The notes beneath the pieces are model-generated. The model saw only the letters and a program-made list of their open reading frames with translations, was not told where the DNA came from and ran no database searches. From Seminavis robusta (Eukaryota > Bacillariophyta > Bacillariophyceae > Naviculales > Naviculaceae), in the NCBI GenBank assembly GCA_903772945.1, contig CAICTM010000210.1:1-64000 (forward strand): a stretch of 64,000 nucleotides of DNA, read 5' to 3'. How positions within the stretch are numbered: the stretch's first letter is position 1; each line of letters begins with the position of its first letter. Position numbers and translations under genes: made by a program. Positions 9,738 through 19,761 of this stretch are shown here, piece after piece.

Positions 9738-11366
9738 ATGACCAAACCCTCTGCTACCGCGTCTCCCCGCGGTTCGAGTAGCCGCATTACGCTGGACCTC
9801 AACTTGGGTACCGCCCATTTGATGGACATAATCGAAGGCCCTGCGGGTTATGGAGCGGACAGTATATTGATCCGTTATCAAGCGCCGTGCGCCATTGAAG
9901 ACCAAGATGTCGAAGGCGACAATCCCGAATACTTTTTGACTGCGGCCGCCATGGAGGACGACAGCATGACGGTCAAGAGTTCCTCTACCGCCGGCTCTTC
10001 GAGTATCCAACAACAACGACAGCATGCTCGCGTCAAACAGCGTCGACGTCGTCAACAGCGGCAACAATTGGACGAACAAATTTGGTGGATCATGGCGTCG
10101 ATCGAGCGGTTCGCTACGCAATTTCGACACTTGAGTTTGCGATTTGTCGGATGCTCCTTTCCGGCCGAAGCCTTGGCGTGGTTGTTGGACCGCGTCGACC
10201 GCATTGAGTGTCTGCAAATGAGAGTCACGTTTCATGGGAGTCTAGGAGGACTCGCCAAGGCGTTGCAGAGACATCCGCATTTGACGCAAGTCTTTGTCGA
10301 TCACTGTCGACCGTCCTTTGATGATAGTAGTCACAACTACAATAACAGGAGACGCAAACAAGAAGACGAAGAATTCAAACGCTTGGACGTGTCTTCCAAC
10401 AAGCAGCAGCAGTACAAACAACACAACGCCAAGAAATCCCCTCCGCCGAAATTGGCTAGTCTCGAACCGCTCCTCGATGGATTGGCACAGTCCAAAACGC
10501 TGCGTTGCTTGACGCTCAGTCATACGACGATTGCCTTTACCGCGCGAACGTTTCAGGAGGAAGAAGAAGAGGAAGAACGTCCTGTAGTGGCATGGAATGC
10601 CGGTGCCTCCTTGGCGCAATTCATTCGCATGCCGTCGCTCGAAAAATTGTCTCTGGAACACATGACCGAAGTACAAGACGCCGATTTGGCCACCATGGCA
10701 CAAGCCTTGAAATCACATCATACACTCAAGACACTTTCCGTTCGACAGTGCGCCGTAGGACCACTCACCGGACAAGCGCTGGGCGACGTATTACCCTGGA
10801 ATCGCGGCCTCCAAACCCTCGACGTCAATATTCATTGGTGGGATGGTCTTTCTTACGAAGAAACCAATGAAGGACAATACGTTGCCAAATGCTGGGAAAC
10901 CGATGTTATTTCCCTCATTCAAGGACTACAAACCAATCCCTCGCTCAAGTGTCTCGGGTTGTATTGTGACAATTTGGCGTACACACATAATGCCGCCGTC
11001 GTGTCCATTTTGGGAGAATCCGTCGAAGCCAGTACCAACGAATTGTGTGCATCCGCCTTGAGAGAATTGCCCAAAATATTCCAAAAGACGTCGGACGAGA
11101 AGGTTTCCTTTACTCCCCACCGACGCAATTGTGTCTTGGAAGATATCATTGTCGGCCATCGATCCTTCGGATTGACTCCGGAGATTGATTTCTACCTCAA
11201 TTGGAACCGTGCCGGAAGGAGTTATTTCTGCCAAGAAGACAATGCATCGCCCTATGATTGGATGGATGCCATTCTCAATCATCGAGAAGATTTGAGTGTC
11301 GTCTACGCACTCGTGTCCATGAACCCCGTCATGTTCTTTCGACAAAACATGAGGACCAGGAAATGA
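9738..11366 (+). CDS. Leucine-rich repeat (RNI-like) protein
   Basis: The 542-aa product starts at ATG 9738 (ACCATGACC context). Residues 1-60 are Ser/Thr-rich and probably disordered. A Gln/Arg-rich basic stretch (about 85-120) follows. From about 130 the protein shows irregular leucine-rich repeats of the ribonuclease-inhibitor type: FRHLSLRFVGCSF, IECLQMRV, LTQVFVDHCR, TLRCLTLSHTTI, LEKLSLEHMTEVQDADL, TLKTLSVRQCAV and LQTLDVNIHW. Two low-complexity insertions interrupt them: Asn/Arg/Lys/Glu-rich near 195-240 and a run of Glu near 285. The C-terminal 100 residues (about 440-542) lack repeats. Such proteins are usually scaffolds for protein binding. No signal peptide or TM segment is visible, so it is likely cytosolic or nuclear. 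The same RNI pattern is unlike the plant-type LRR in the gene at 58338. Confidence 0.72.
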   Translation: MTKPSATASPRGSSSRITLDLNLGTAHLMDIIEGPAGYGADSILIRYQAPCAIEDQDVEGDNPEYFLTAAAMEDDSMTVKSSSTAGSSSIQQQRQHARVKQRRRRQQRQQLDEQIWWIMASIERFATQFRHLSLRFVGCSFPAEALAWLLDRVDRIECLQMRVTFHGSLGGLAKALQRHPHLTQVFVDHCRPSFDDSSHNYNNRRRKQEDEEFKRLDVSSNKQQQYKQHNAKKSPPPKLASLEPLLDGLAQSKTLRCLTLSHTTIAFTARTFQEEEEEEERPVVAWNAGASLAQFIRMPSLEKLSLEHMTEVQDADLATMAQALKSHHTLKTLSVRQCAVGPLTGQALGDVLPWNRGLQTLDVNIHWWDGLSYEETNEGQYVAKCWETDVISLIQGLQTNPSLKCLGLYCDNLAYTHNAAVVSILGESVEASTNELCASALRELPKIFQKTSDEKVSFTPHRRNCVLEDIIVGHRSFGLTPEIDFYLNWNRAGRSYFCQEDNASPYDWMDAILNHREDLSVVYALVSMNPVMFFRQNMRTRK

Positions 11367-12510
11367 ACGAATAGGTTTGCTTTTTCAATAAATGCTAGGT
11401 TAAATCACCAATCGAATAGTATTACAATAGCTGACTGGCGCGCAGACTCTGTCGTCATAGACCAAGAGCTATTCATTCGAGGGCAGAATTCATAGCTCAG
11501 ATCTCAGATATGGCAACATTCGGCTTGCGTCAGGGGAGGCGAGAGGGCGCTTGTTCCCAGCCTCGAGACCCTCCCCGAGGTGGTACAGGTAGACAGCTAC
11601 CGGTACGATGTGATACCAACCGGTGCTTGTAGCTATGACTGCGTTGCATGTCACCTCTAGTAGCAGCTCCCCCCAACTTGAAGAGGTGCATGGCTGCAGC
11701 CACGTCCATACCGTACCGTACTATTAATAGTACCAGTACCGGCACATACTGGCACCTCCACTTGTTCCACCCATCAATCTGTTGACCCCACGGGCAGGCA
11801 ATGGCAACACTGCAACATTCTCATACCAAAAACGAAATCGTATGAAATCGTCTGAGCTTCAGTCGAGGCGGTGACCGTAACCTTCAATCTTCCTGACCAG
11901 CTTGAACATTTATCTCAGCGTAATATCTGAATGTGCAGCTCAAGTAAGTCAGCTGAGGTTGAGGCTTCCTTGGCATCGTGAGCTCAAAGGACGGCCAGGA
12001 AAGCAACCATATGTTATCCCAAAGGACAGCCTTTAGGACCACATTTTACTGGAGCGCTACTAGCTAGCTAGGACTACAGTGTACTGCTACCGGTACATAC
12101 TCTAGCTAGTACGGTACCAGAATCCGGACTGGCTTCAGTATCAACATATCAACATCTCAACGTGCCGTCAACTCACCGCACGCACGTTCTGATCTTAATA
12201 AGAGGGGTTAAAAACTGACAAAAATGAATTTGTGTTGTTAACTCTTTCTACTGCACACTAAATCTTTCTACAAACACTTAGCAAGTATCCCGCCCTGAAT
12301 GAACCCTCTTGCCACATCAAAACTGACACGAAACCAACATTTCATCACCAAGACAACCTCGGACAGTCCCTATGAGGTGCTCCACACTTGTGTAGCGTTT
12401 CCTTCCACTGATATCAGTCTCCCTTCATCTACAGACCTTGCTTCAGATTGCTTGCTTGTACGAGAAAAGCTTGAGCACTCCCAAACATTCGTTTTACCCA
12501 CGCCAATATC
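11367..12510. other. Intergenic region
   Basis: Non-coding spacer of about 1.1 kb. It contains the word TTACAATAGCTGACT at 11422-11436, found again at 43186-43200, and GGTAC/ACCGGT and CTAGCTAG words near 11598, 11620, 11730, 12060 and 12077-12115. The last 300 bases should hold the promoter and 5' UTR of the coiled-coil gene; no confident TATA box is claimed. Confidence 0.55.
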
Positions 12511-15500
12511 ATGTCGTCTTCACAATCCGTGGACTCCTCGTTGTCTTCGCGAGATCAGTTCGATTCGCTCCGAACAAGTGCTGATCTTCAGGCCACAAAC
12601 TCGGGCGAAGTGGAAGTATCATTGGCTCGAACAACCAGAGGGACACCGGCAACACTGAAAGACGAAAGTCCTCTGAAGAATACACCTTCGATGGCAACCT
12701 TGACGAAAAAATGGCAATTTCTGCTAGCCAAAGACAGAGAGGACGGTGCGGAAAGCTCCTATTATCAAACGCCTCCTCCGTCTACTGCAAAACTGGAGCG
12801 TGTCAGAAGTTTTGGGAGTCGCCAGAGCATGGGCAGTCGACACAGTATGGGGAGTCTTCGCAGCAATGGTACAACAACACCAATATTACCTCCCACTTCA
12901 ATTGTCAAGCCGTCCTTGTCGGCCCAAAAAATTCTCCATCGCCTTCACACTCCCGAGGGTAGTAGCAATGCCAAGGCTCCACCAAGAATACCATCGTCGT
13001 CTCGGTCGTGGGATGTGGAGCAACAAGTTCGATATAGAAGCAGCGTGAAGCAAAATCTAGAGGTACGGTTGCGTCAACTGGAAAGTCAAACCGGTAGTGG
13101 AGCTGGGAAGAAACAACCACCGCCTAAACAACAACACACTCCTCCTCGATGGGAGCTCCCTTCCAGAGCTCGAGATCAATCGCCTTTGAGAAAATCGTTT
13201 GGAGAAGAACTGATAGCACGGGGAAGAATCTCTCAGCAACACCATCTTCGGCAATATTCAGAACCACACCTGTCACCTCAAGTTGGGCCATCACCCACAT
13301 CGACAACCGCGGCATTGTCAGATACAACGACAGCAATGATTGCTGCTGATGCCTGTTCACATAACAACCTGCACAAAGATGCCGAAGAGAGAGATGGAGA
13401 AGCGAGTATCGATCCAAAGGAGCCGTCTTCCTCCGAGGATGAACTGGTCTCTCCTACTTTTGACAAGCAGAGAGGCTCCCCTGCACCAGAGAAGCAGCGA
13501 GATCCTCCTGCATCCAAAGGAACCCCTGCTTCGGAGGAGAATCGACGGTCCCCTGCATCCGAAAGGCACTTGACAAAATCTAGCGGCAACGCTGAGGAAG
13601 ACACGACTTCTTTTTGGCATCGGTGGAAGCTAGCTGAGAAGCGAATGCAACAACAGCAAGATCAATTTGAAAAAGAAAAGGTCGAATGGGTCAGGCAACT
13701 GGAATCTGCCTATACTTCCAATGCGCAAGTGGAAGCTTTGGCCAAACGAATGGAGGTGCAACTCTTGGCGGTTCATAAGACATGCTTGCATCAGGACGAT
13801 GACAGCGGGGTGGATGAAGGGGAATTGCGAGCGGATCAAGAAGTGCCGATTGACCCTCTGCACTTGCTCATGGTAAAGGATTCGGGGGAAATTCCACTGT
13901 CTCAGATAGAGGCATTTGAGGGCGATCCCTCCAGCCATGACAGCGACGAAGACGGTCTCATGGATTCAGAGCTGCAGGAACGGAAAATGGCGCGGACCAA
14001 TACAAAGAACATCATTCTATCGCATTTAGTGAAGCTGTTAGAACGACAAGCAGAACAGCAAAAAGGGGAACTGGAGCAGCAACTCAAGATTGAAAGGGAA
14101 GAACGACTGGAAGTAATGAAAGAGTTGGAAGCGCTCGAGAAAAGGTTGGGAGAACATGGTCAAAACACCACCAGCGGTGCAACACCCAAGGCCAAGAACT
14201 CTTCCGAAAGCAAATCGCCACTTCCTACGGACAAGGATCAGACCAAGGCATTGCAAAATCGTCTCTGGTTGCGGGAACAACAGTACGAACAAGAACGGAA
14301 GGAGTACGATGCCAAGCTTCGCTGCCTGGAAGAAGAAAACCAACGCTACAAAGAAGAGTCGGAGAAGGCGAAACAGCAACAACCAACTACTGGGTCGAAC
14401 GAATCTGTAAGCATTCTGAATAAGAAGCTGGAGTCTCTCAACCATGAACTGGAAAAGGATCTGAGCGACAAGAAGTCACTCATATCACAGAACGAGTCTT
14501 TACAGGCAGAATGCAAGCGTTTGCAACAAACAGTCGACAATCATGAACGAGACCAAAAGCGGAAGGACTTGAAACAACTTCGAGAACTGACGCGGGTGGA
14601 AACTCAACTCAGTAGAGCTCAAGAAGTAACGAAGTCTTTGGAAGAAAAGGCAAAGTCCTTGGAACTCAAACTGGAACGTGCGGAATCGAAACACGGCCGA
14701 GAACGGAAAGAACTGGAATGGAAACTGCTTCAACAGGGGGAACGGGCTGCATCAACTGCCTCGGGAAAAACGACAACAAAGGGTGAATCGGAATGGACCA
14801 AGAAAAAAATCGGGAAGGAGAAATCCGTTTTGGAGGATCAGTTGAAGGAAACGCAGTTGCAGCTAAATCGTTGCCAGGAAGAGCTCAGCGATTGCAAGAA
14901 CAGCGCAGCTCAGGCGCTCAGTGAACAGGAAGGCCTAAGAGCCCAGTTGATAGCTTCTCAATCAGAAATATCAGATTGTCGAGAAGAGTTGGCTGAAAAG
15001 CAAGAGCTCTTGAATCGGGCCAGAGAACACTTCAAGACTGTAACAACAGAATCAAGCCAAGATCTGGCTCAGGCTCGGGAAGAAATACAAGGGTTAAAAC
15101 AACAACTTCTATCGGTAGAGTCTGAGGCGGAAGATTGCCTTCAAGAGCTTGAAGACTGTTCCAAGGCAAAGTCTCAGGCGTTGGAACAACTTGACGAGCA
15201 ACGCGAGAGGTTGGAGCAACTAGAGCTTGAAAGAGCGGGCCAAATCCAAGCCATAGAGTCGATGCGACAACTTCAAAACAAGCACGAAAGCGACATGCAA
15301 GAGTGGATGCTAAGACTTGACGCTGCAAAAGCAGATTGCGAGTCAAAGCAGAAACGAATATCTGATCTGCAAACGTGGCTCGAGGAATCAAACGTTGAGA
15401 TAGCAAAACTCCAGGCGAGAGTTGGTGTGGACAAGGAAACCCAACAGGGAGACGACGATCAGGTCTTCACGAGGCAACTAGAAGAAGAATTAACCAACCT

Positions 15501-18500
15501 TGAGTTTTCGTTGCAAGTGGAACGGGAGAACTTGGAGGATGCTCACGCCGAAAACACCAAACTGCGCAGTCAAGTGCGACAACTGGAGGCAGATCTATTG
15601 AAGAACCGTGTGGCCAACGAAGTCGCCGGTTCATCTGAAGGGTTTAGTTTACCAGCATTTGACGATGCTGTTGACAAGGCACTGATGGCTGAAGGGTATG
15701 AAGACTTGGAGGTTCAGCTACAAGAAACAACCAATGATCTCGAACATTGTCTGGCGTCCCTTGACGCAGAGCGATCCAAATGCAGAACCCTCGAAGAGAA
15801 CAATGCTGCCTTGGAAACAGAGATTGAAAATATATCCCAAAAGCGTTCGGAAGAGAAGAAGGCGTGGGAGGCAAGGGCGAAAACCCTGGTTGACAGCGTC
15901 GACGTCGGACGTGTATCAGCAGTCGAAGAGGCACCCATTCAGTTGGAAGTTCAGCTGCGCGAAACAACGGCCCAATTGAACGAAGCAACGGAGTCTTTGC
16001 GGACTGAGATGGATAAAAACAACGAGGCTGAGGAAAGAAACTCCAAGCTGCAGAATGATCTTCAACAACTCAATGAGCGCTTCGTTTCGGAGATGAAGGA
16101 ACTCCAGGATCGTTACGAGGCATTGCCCACGGATGACAAAAACACGAACTCTGATCTACTGGAGAAAATATCCCATCTTGAGTCTGTGCTGTTGGAAAGT
16201 GGCAATAGAGAGACTGAGCTTCGGGATAAGAATGCAACTCTTGAGCTCCAAATCCAGAGACTTCAGGATGACTTTGAGGTTGAAGAGTTCAAGTCCGGGG
16301 AGTTGGAAGAAAAGAAATTCACTCTGGAGTCAGAACTTCGCCAGCTTAATGAGCGTTTCATAGGGGAAATGAGGGAGATGGAACAACGCTATCAGTCGCT
16401 TCTGCATGAACACAACAATGAGCACAACCAGAATCAGGAGCAGCACGGTGACCTCGTGGTAAAAATTGACAATCTGGAGTCCATGCTTTCTGAAAGCAGC
16501 AATACTGAGGCTGAGCTTCGGGAGAGGAATACAGAGCTGGAGCTCAAAGTCAAGAAACTTCAGGATAACCTTGAAGTTGAAGAATTCAAGTATGGCCAGC
16601 TAGAGGAAAGCTCATCTATTTTGGACTCAAAACTTCGCCAGCTGAATGATGAATTCATTGGAGAGATGAAGGAACTTGATTTGCACTACCAATCCCTTCT
16701 GGAGGAGAATGACAACCAACACCAGGAGCTGCACGCTGAGCTAGAGCGTCGCGGAGAAAAGCTCCTCTCTGAGCTGAATTCTCAGAGTGATCTGTTGCAG
16801 GAAGAACGGATGCAGCAGAAGCAATCAGCTGAAGTGATCGAATCGCTCAAGGGAGAATTGCGCGATGCTAGAGCCGCAAGCAAGGAAAGCGCTCCTCAAC
16901 AACCCGGTATCGAAATGGGCCAATTGGATCGAGAGTACCCAAAGGTTTTTGTTCCCGTGGCTTCTGACCTTCACAACCAGCCACCAGAGCTTCAGAGCGA
17001 AGAAGTTTCCACCGTTATTTCCTCTCCTTATAGCATGGGACCAAGTTCACAATTTGAACGGGATCATGTCGGCGATAGTGGCATGCCTCTTCATACGTCT
17101 ACCCTGGATGAGCAACTGCAGGCTCTTCGAAGGAAAAGTGAATGCGAGCAGAAGCTTGGGGAAGAAGTCAAGCTCCTCGAAGCGAAGCTGAATCGTCTAC
17201 AGAATGAGCTCAGTGGCTCGAATGATAACTTGAAGCGTGCCAGAGAAAAGAATGTCGTCTACGAGAAAGAAATGGAAGCCCTGCACGACGCGTACGCAAG
17301 AGAGAGGGAGGAGTGGCAAATGCACCTTCATCAAGCGGAGTCTTCTGATTCAGTTCGGACTCAGGAACTCCTTCAGGAGAAGGAAGAACGCGAACGTCAA
17401 TTGGCTGCTGCCAAGGAAGTGGTAGAGAACGGGCTTCGGGCTCTAACAGCTGAATCTGAGAAGTATCGGCAAGTTGTTGCGAAGAATTTTTCCCTGGATG
17501 ACGAAATCAGGCAATTGCGTATTGAAAACAGCAGCCTCACGCAGAAGCTTCAAAATGCAATGGGTGAAACTATAACGGCTCAACGTGCTTTGTCGTCGAC
17601 CAAAGAAGAGCTGCAACACCAGATTCAGGAGTGGAAACATCGCCATGATGACCTTCTCTTGGAGAAACATTCCATCCACTGTAAAGTGGCGGTAACGGAG
17701 CAGCAGATTCAGACGTTGCAAGAATGCCATGAGGCTCACAAGCTGGAGTGGCGTGAATCTGCTCAACTTGCAGCAGATCATTCAGCAGAATCGGTTACTG
17801 CTATGGTTGCAGATCTCAAACAGGAGGTAGTGAAGATGGGGGAGCAGCTATTGGTTTCCAACAAAACCATCCAAGAACTGCAAGCGTCTAGGACAATGGA
17901 ACATGACCTCCTAGTTGCGCTTGAACGAGTTCAAAGCACTTTACGAGCGGCGGCGACGAGCATTGCCGAGAACGCCGGATCTATGGTTCGCCACGGCAAC
18001 AACGTTACAAAGAGCTTGGACAACATAGAGAGTGTCTCAATGTCACTGTCGGAACTGAAGGAGGCAATGCTTACTCAAAACGAATCACTCAGGCAAGATA
18101 TTCAAAGCATATCCCAGACATCACGTACGGCGGATTCCGCTGGGCTTCATCAAAACGAGGAAGACTTGGCCCTGGCACAGGCCAAACTAGAACAACTTAC
18201 CAAAGAGTTGGAAGCGGAAACGAGTACACGACAAGCCGCAGAAGCGCAAGTAGCTCTGCTCATAACAAAGGTCACTCGCTTGGAAAACGATACCGTGAAG
18301 CCTCCCGTACTGGAAATCCACTGTGATGAAAACTCTTTCAAGGCCAGCAACGGCGATGGCGCGGAGGGAGATTATCGAGATGTCGACCTCGATGCAAAGT
18401 TGGCAGAGCTTACAGTCAAGATTGATGACGAAATGGAACAAATTCGTGAGATTTGTGGAGTTCCCGACAGCGAGGACGAAGCTGAAGCCGCCGAAAGGAA

Positions 18501-19209
18501 CAAGCTCGCTGATGCACAACAAGCCATGTTTGCTCAAACAATGCTGTTGGTTCAATGCATCAGAGATCTGCTAGTGAACAAAGACGCAGAGCAAGAAGAG
18601 AACAAAACTTCGGCAGTTATTCAGCATCTCGAGATTTTGTCCGAAGTCATGGGACATGTCGATTCCATGGAGGACGGTGCTCCGATTGCCGAAAGAGACT
18701 CAGTTGGGTTCACAACCCCGGTGCCCAGAACTCCTCCGCACAGCCAATGCCAGTTCCAGGAAGAAGGTATCGAGACTGACCTTCTTCAATTTGAGCTGGC
18801 CCAGGACGACTCGCTGTGTGACTTGCGTAACGATGTCAGTCTGGATCAAAAGCAGCGCTCGAGCGAAATTGGAGGCAACAGCTCGTTCTATAATCCTGCA
18901 TTTGCTCCTGACACCACAATCAACGAGAGTCTCAGAGAGGAGGCATCAAGTCCGATTCAGCTGGTTGTGGAACAAACGTACAATCGGTGCCAAGCACTGG
19001 AACGGGAACGATGTGATTTGATCAACGTCACCTTGGACCTTCTAAGCGCCTCGCGGGAGGCAAACAAGGCTGAAATTGATGCGGCGCTGGCCTCGGCTCG
19101 TCGAAAGGCTTCGGAAGAGATGATTGCAATGAAGCAACAGACTCAATCACAAGTCGACCAGATCTGGATTCGACTGTGCGAAAAATGTCGGGAATCTCTT
19201 GTAGCATAG
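12511..19209 (+). CDS. Giant coiled-coil protein (2232 aa)
   Basis: A single uninterrupted exon encodes 2232 residues. The first 350 residues are Ser/Pro/Thr/Arg-rich and disordered, with a repeated SFGSRQSMGSRHSMGSLRSN element near 107-126. From about residue 370 to 1900 the sequence is almost pure heptad-repeat coiled coil, rich in Glu, Leu, Lys and Gln, as in golgins, centrosomal and myosin-tail-like proteins. Three internal copies of a unit of roughly 99 residues lie at 16060-16760. The C-terminal part (about 1930-2232) alternates acidic linkers with short helices. No motor, kinase, GRIP or FHA domain is recognisable. The likely role is a long tether or cytoskeletal scaffold at Golgi, basal plate or cortex, inferred from architecture only. 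ATG 12511 is the first in frame and is followed by a Ser-rich start (MSSSQSVDSS). Confidence 0.8.
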   Translation: MSSSQSVDSSLSSRDQFDSLRTSADLQATNSGEVEVSLARTTRGTPATLKDESPLKNTPSMATLTKKWQFLLAKDREDGAESSYYQTPPPSTAKLERVRSFGSRQSMGSRHSMGSLRSNGTTTPILPPTSIVKPSLSAQKILHRLHTPEGSSNAKAPPRIPSSSRSWDVEQQVRYRSSVKQNLEVRLRQLESQTGSGAGKKQPPPKQQHTPPRWELPSRARDQSPLRKSFGEELIARGRISQQHHLRQYSEPHLSPQVGPSPTSTTAALSDTTTAMIAADACSHNNLHKDAEERDGEASIDPKEPSSSEDELVSPTFDKQRGSPAPEKQRDPPASKGTPASEENRRSPASERHLTKSSGNAEEDTTSFWHRWKLAEKRMQQQQDQFEKEKVEWVRQLESAYTSNAQVEALAKRMEVQLLAVHKTCLHQDDDSGVDEGELRADQEVPIDPLHLLMVKDSGEIPLSQIEAFEGDPSSHDSDEDGLMDSELQERKMARTNTKNIILSHLVKLLERQAEQQKGELEQQLKIEREERLEVMKELEALEKRLGEHGQNTTSGATPKAKNSSESKSPLPTDKDQTKALQNRLWLREQQYEQERKEYDAKLRCLEEENQRYKEESEKAKQQQPTTGSNESVSILNKKLESLNHELEKDLSDKKSLISQNESLQAECKRLQQTVDNHERDQKRKDLKQLRELTRVETQLSRAQEVTKSLEEKAKSLELKLERAESKHGRERKELEWKLLQQGERAASTASGKTTTKGESEWTKKKIGKEKSVLEDQLKETQLQLNRCQEELSDCKNSAAQALSEQEGLRAQLIASQSEISDCREELAEKQELLNRAREHFKTVTTESSQDLAQAREEIQGLKQQLLSVESEAEDCLQELEDCSKAKSQALEQLDEQRERLEQLELERAGQIQAIESMRQLQNKHESDMQEWMLRLDAAKADCESKQKRISDLQTWLEESNVEIAKLQARVGVDKETQQGDDDQVFTRQLEEELTNLEFSLQVERENLEDAHAENTKLRSQVRQLEADLLKNRVANEVAGSSEGFSLPAFDDAVDKALMAEGYEDLEVQLQETTNDLEHCLASLDAERSKCRTLEENNAALETEIENISQKRSEEKKAWEARAKTLVDSVDVGRVSAVEEAPIQLEVQLRETTAQLNEATESLRTEMDKNNEAEERNSKLQNDLQQLNERFVSEMKELQDRYEALPTDDKNTNSDLLEKISHLESVLLESGNRETELRDKNATLELQIQRLQDDFEVEEFKSGELEEKKFTLESELRQLNERFIGEMREMEQRYQSLLHEHNNEHNQNQEQHGDLVVKIDNLESMLSESSNTEAELRERNTELELKVKKLQDNLEVEEFKYGQLEESSSILDSKLRQLNDEFIGEMKELDLHYQSLLEENDNQHQELHAELERRGEKLLSELNSQSDLLQEERMQQKQSAEVIESLKGELRDARAASKESAPQQPGIEMGQLDREYPKVFVPVASDLHNQPPELQSEEVSTVISSPYSMGPSSQFERDHVGDSGMPLHTSTLDEQLQALRRKSECEQKLGEEVKLLEAKLNRLQNELSGSNDNLKRAREKNVVYEKEMEALHDAYAREREEWQMHLHQAESSDSVRTQELLQEKEERERQLAAAKEVVENGLRALTAESEKYRQVVAKNFSLDDEIRQLRIENSSLTQKLQNAMGETITAQRALSSTKEELQHQIQEWKHRHDDLLLEKHSIHCKVAVTEQQIQTLQECHEAHKLEWRESAQLAADHSAESVTAMVADLKQEVVKMGEQLLVSNKTIQELQASRTMEHDLLVALERVQSTLRAAATSIAENAGSMVRHGNNVTKSLDNIESVSMSLSELKEAMLTQNESLRQDIQSISQTSRTADSAGLHQNEEDLALAQAKLEQLTKELEAETSTRQAAEAQVALLITKVTRLENDTVKPPVLEIHCDENSFKASNGDGAEGDYRDVDLDAKLAELTVKIDDEMEQIREICGVPDSEDEAEAAERNKLADAQQAMFAQTMLLVQCIRDLLVNKDAEQEENKTSAVIQHLEILSEVMGHVDSMEDGAPIAERDSVGFTTPVPRTPPHSQCQFQEEGIETDLLQFELAQDDSLCDLRNDVSLDQKQRSSEIGGNSSFYNPAFAPDTTINESLREEASSPIQLVVEQTYNRCQALERERCDLINVTLDLLSASREANKAEIDAALASARRKASEEMIAMKQQTQSQVDQIWIRLCEKCRESLVA
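16060..16760 (+). repeat. Three-copy internal repeat in the coiled coil
   Basis: The motif RQLNERFIGEM-E---RYQSL occurs three times (near 16063, 16336 and 16633), and the motif KI--LES-L-ES-N-E-ELR twice (near 16162 and 16459). Spacing is about 276-297 bases, i.e. 92-99 residues. Copies two and three are the closest to each other, so the unit probably duplicated in tandem recently within an older coiled coil. Confidence 0.8.
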
Positions 19210-19761
19210 TGTAACTCCTTCATAGATGCTACCGGTAGACTGGGTTTGCTATGTGATCCCAAGAACCAATAGGTGCATGATGTGAGAGCATACATTTCGT
19301 ATTCGCCGTGCGGATAGCCAGCTCCACATTGATCGCTTGCTTGGTGGGTCTAGGAGGTACAGTCGTACCGTAGCAGTTCGTCACAGCCTTGGAAGAAGTG
19401 CTGTCACCGCAGGAGTTGGGGCGAAACCTATCGTGCGGTACCGTACAGTGCCTGTTTGAAGACTTCTCCGAGCTTTCCGAAACCTGCACAGTGCGCGTCC
19501 AATTTGTACGTAGAAATCGTACTGGAACAACATCGAATCACAAAGAAGAGTGTTAGGATGTTCGGAAGAAGCAAAGCAGTGACAGTCTCCGCTCCAAACT
19601 CGTCTCATTAATCTCAAACTCTGAAAGAATAAAGAGACAAGAAAAAAGAATCAATCAACTATCTACAACCGCTATCAAGCTTGGCCTCTGAAAGACAAGA
19701 GGTCGACGTGAAAACCATTCAATTCAAGCACATCAAGAGCTCAACCGAGACGAAAGCTATC
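19210..19761. other. Promoter and 5' UTR region of the EFL gene
   Basis: Non-coding spacer between the coiled-coil gene and the elongation factor gene. The last 60 bases before the ATG are A/C-rich and free of ATG triplets, as expected for a highly expressed 5' UTR. A TACCGGTA word lies near 19229. Confidence 0.5.

Noticed and set aside
10242-10703. Antisense frame within the LRR protein gene
   Set aside because: A shadow of the codon bias of the real gene (Phe/Arg-rich from the reverse complement of Glu/Lys codons).
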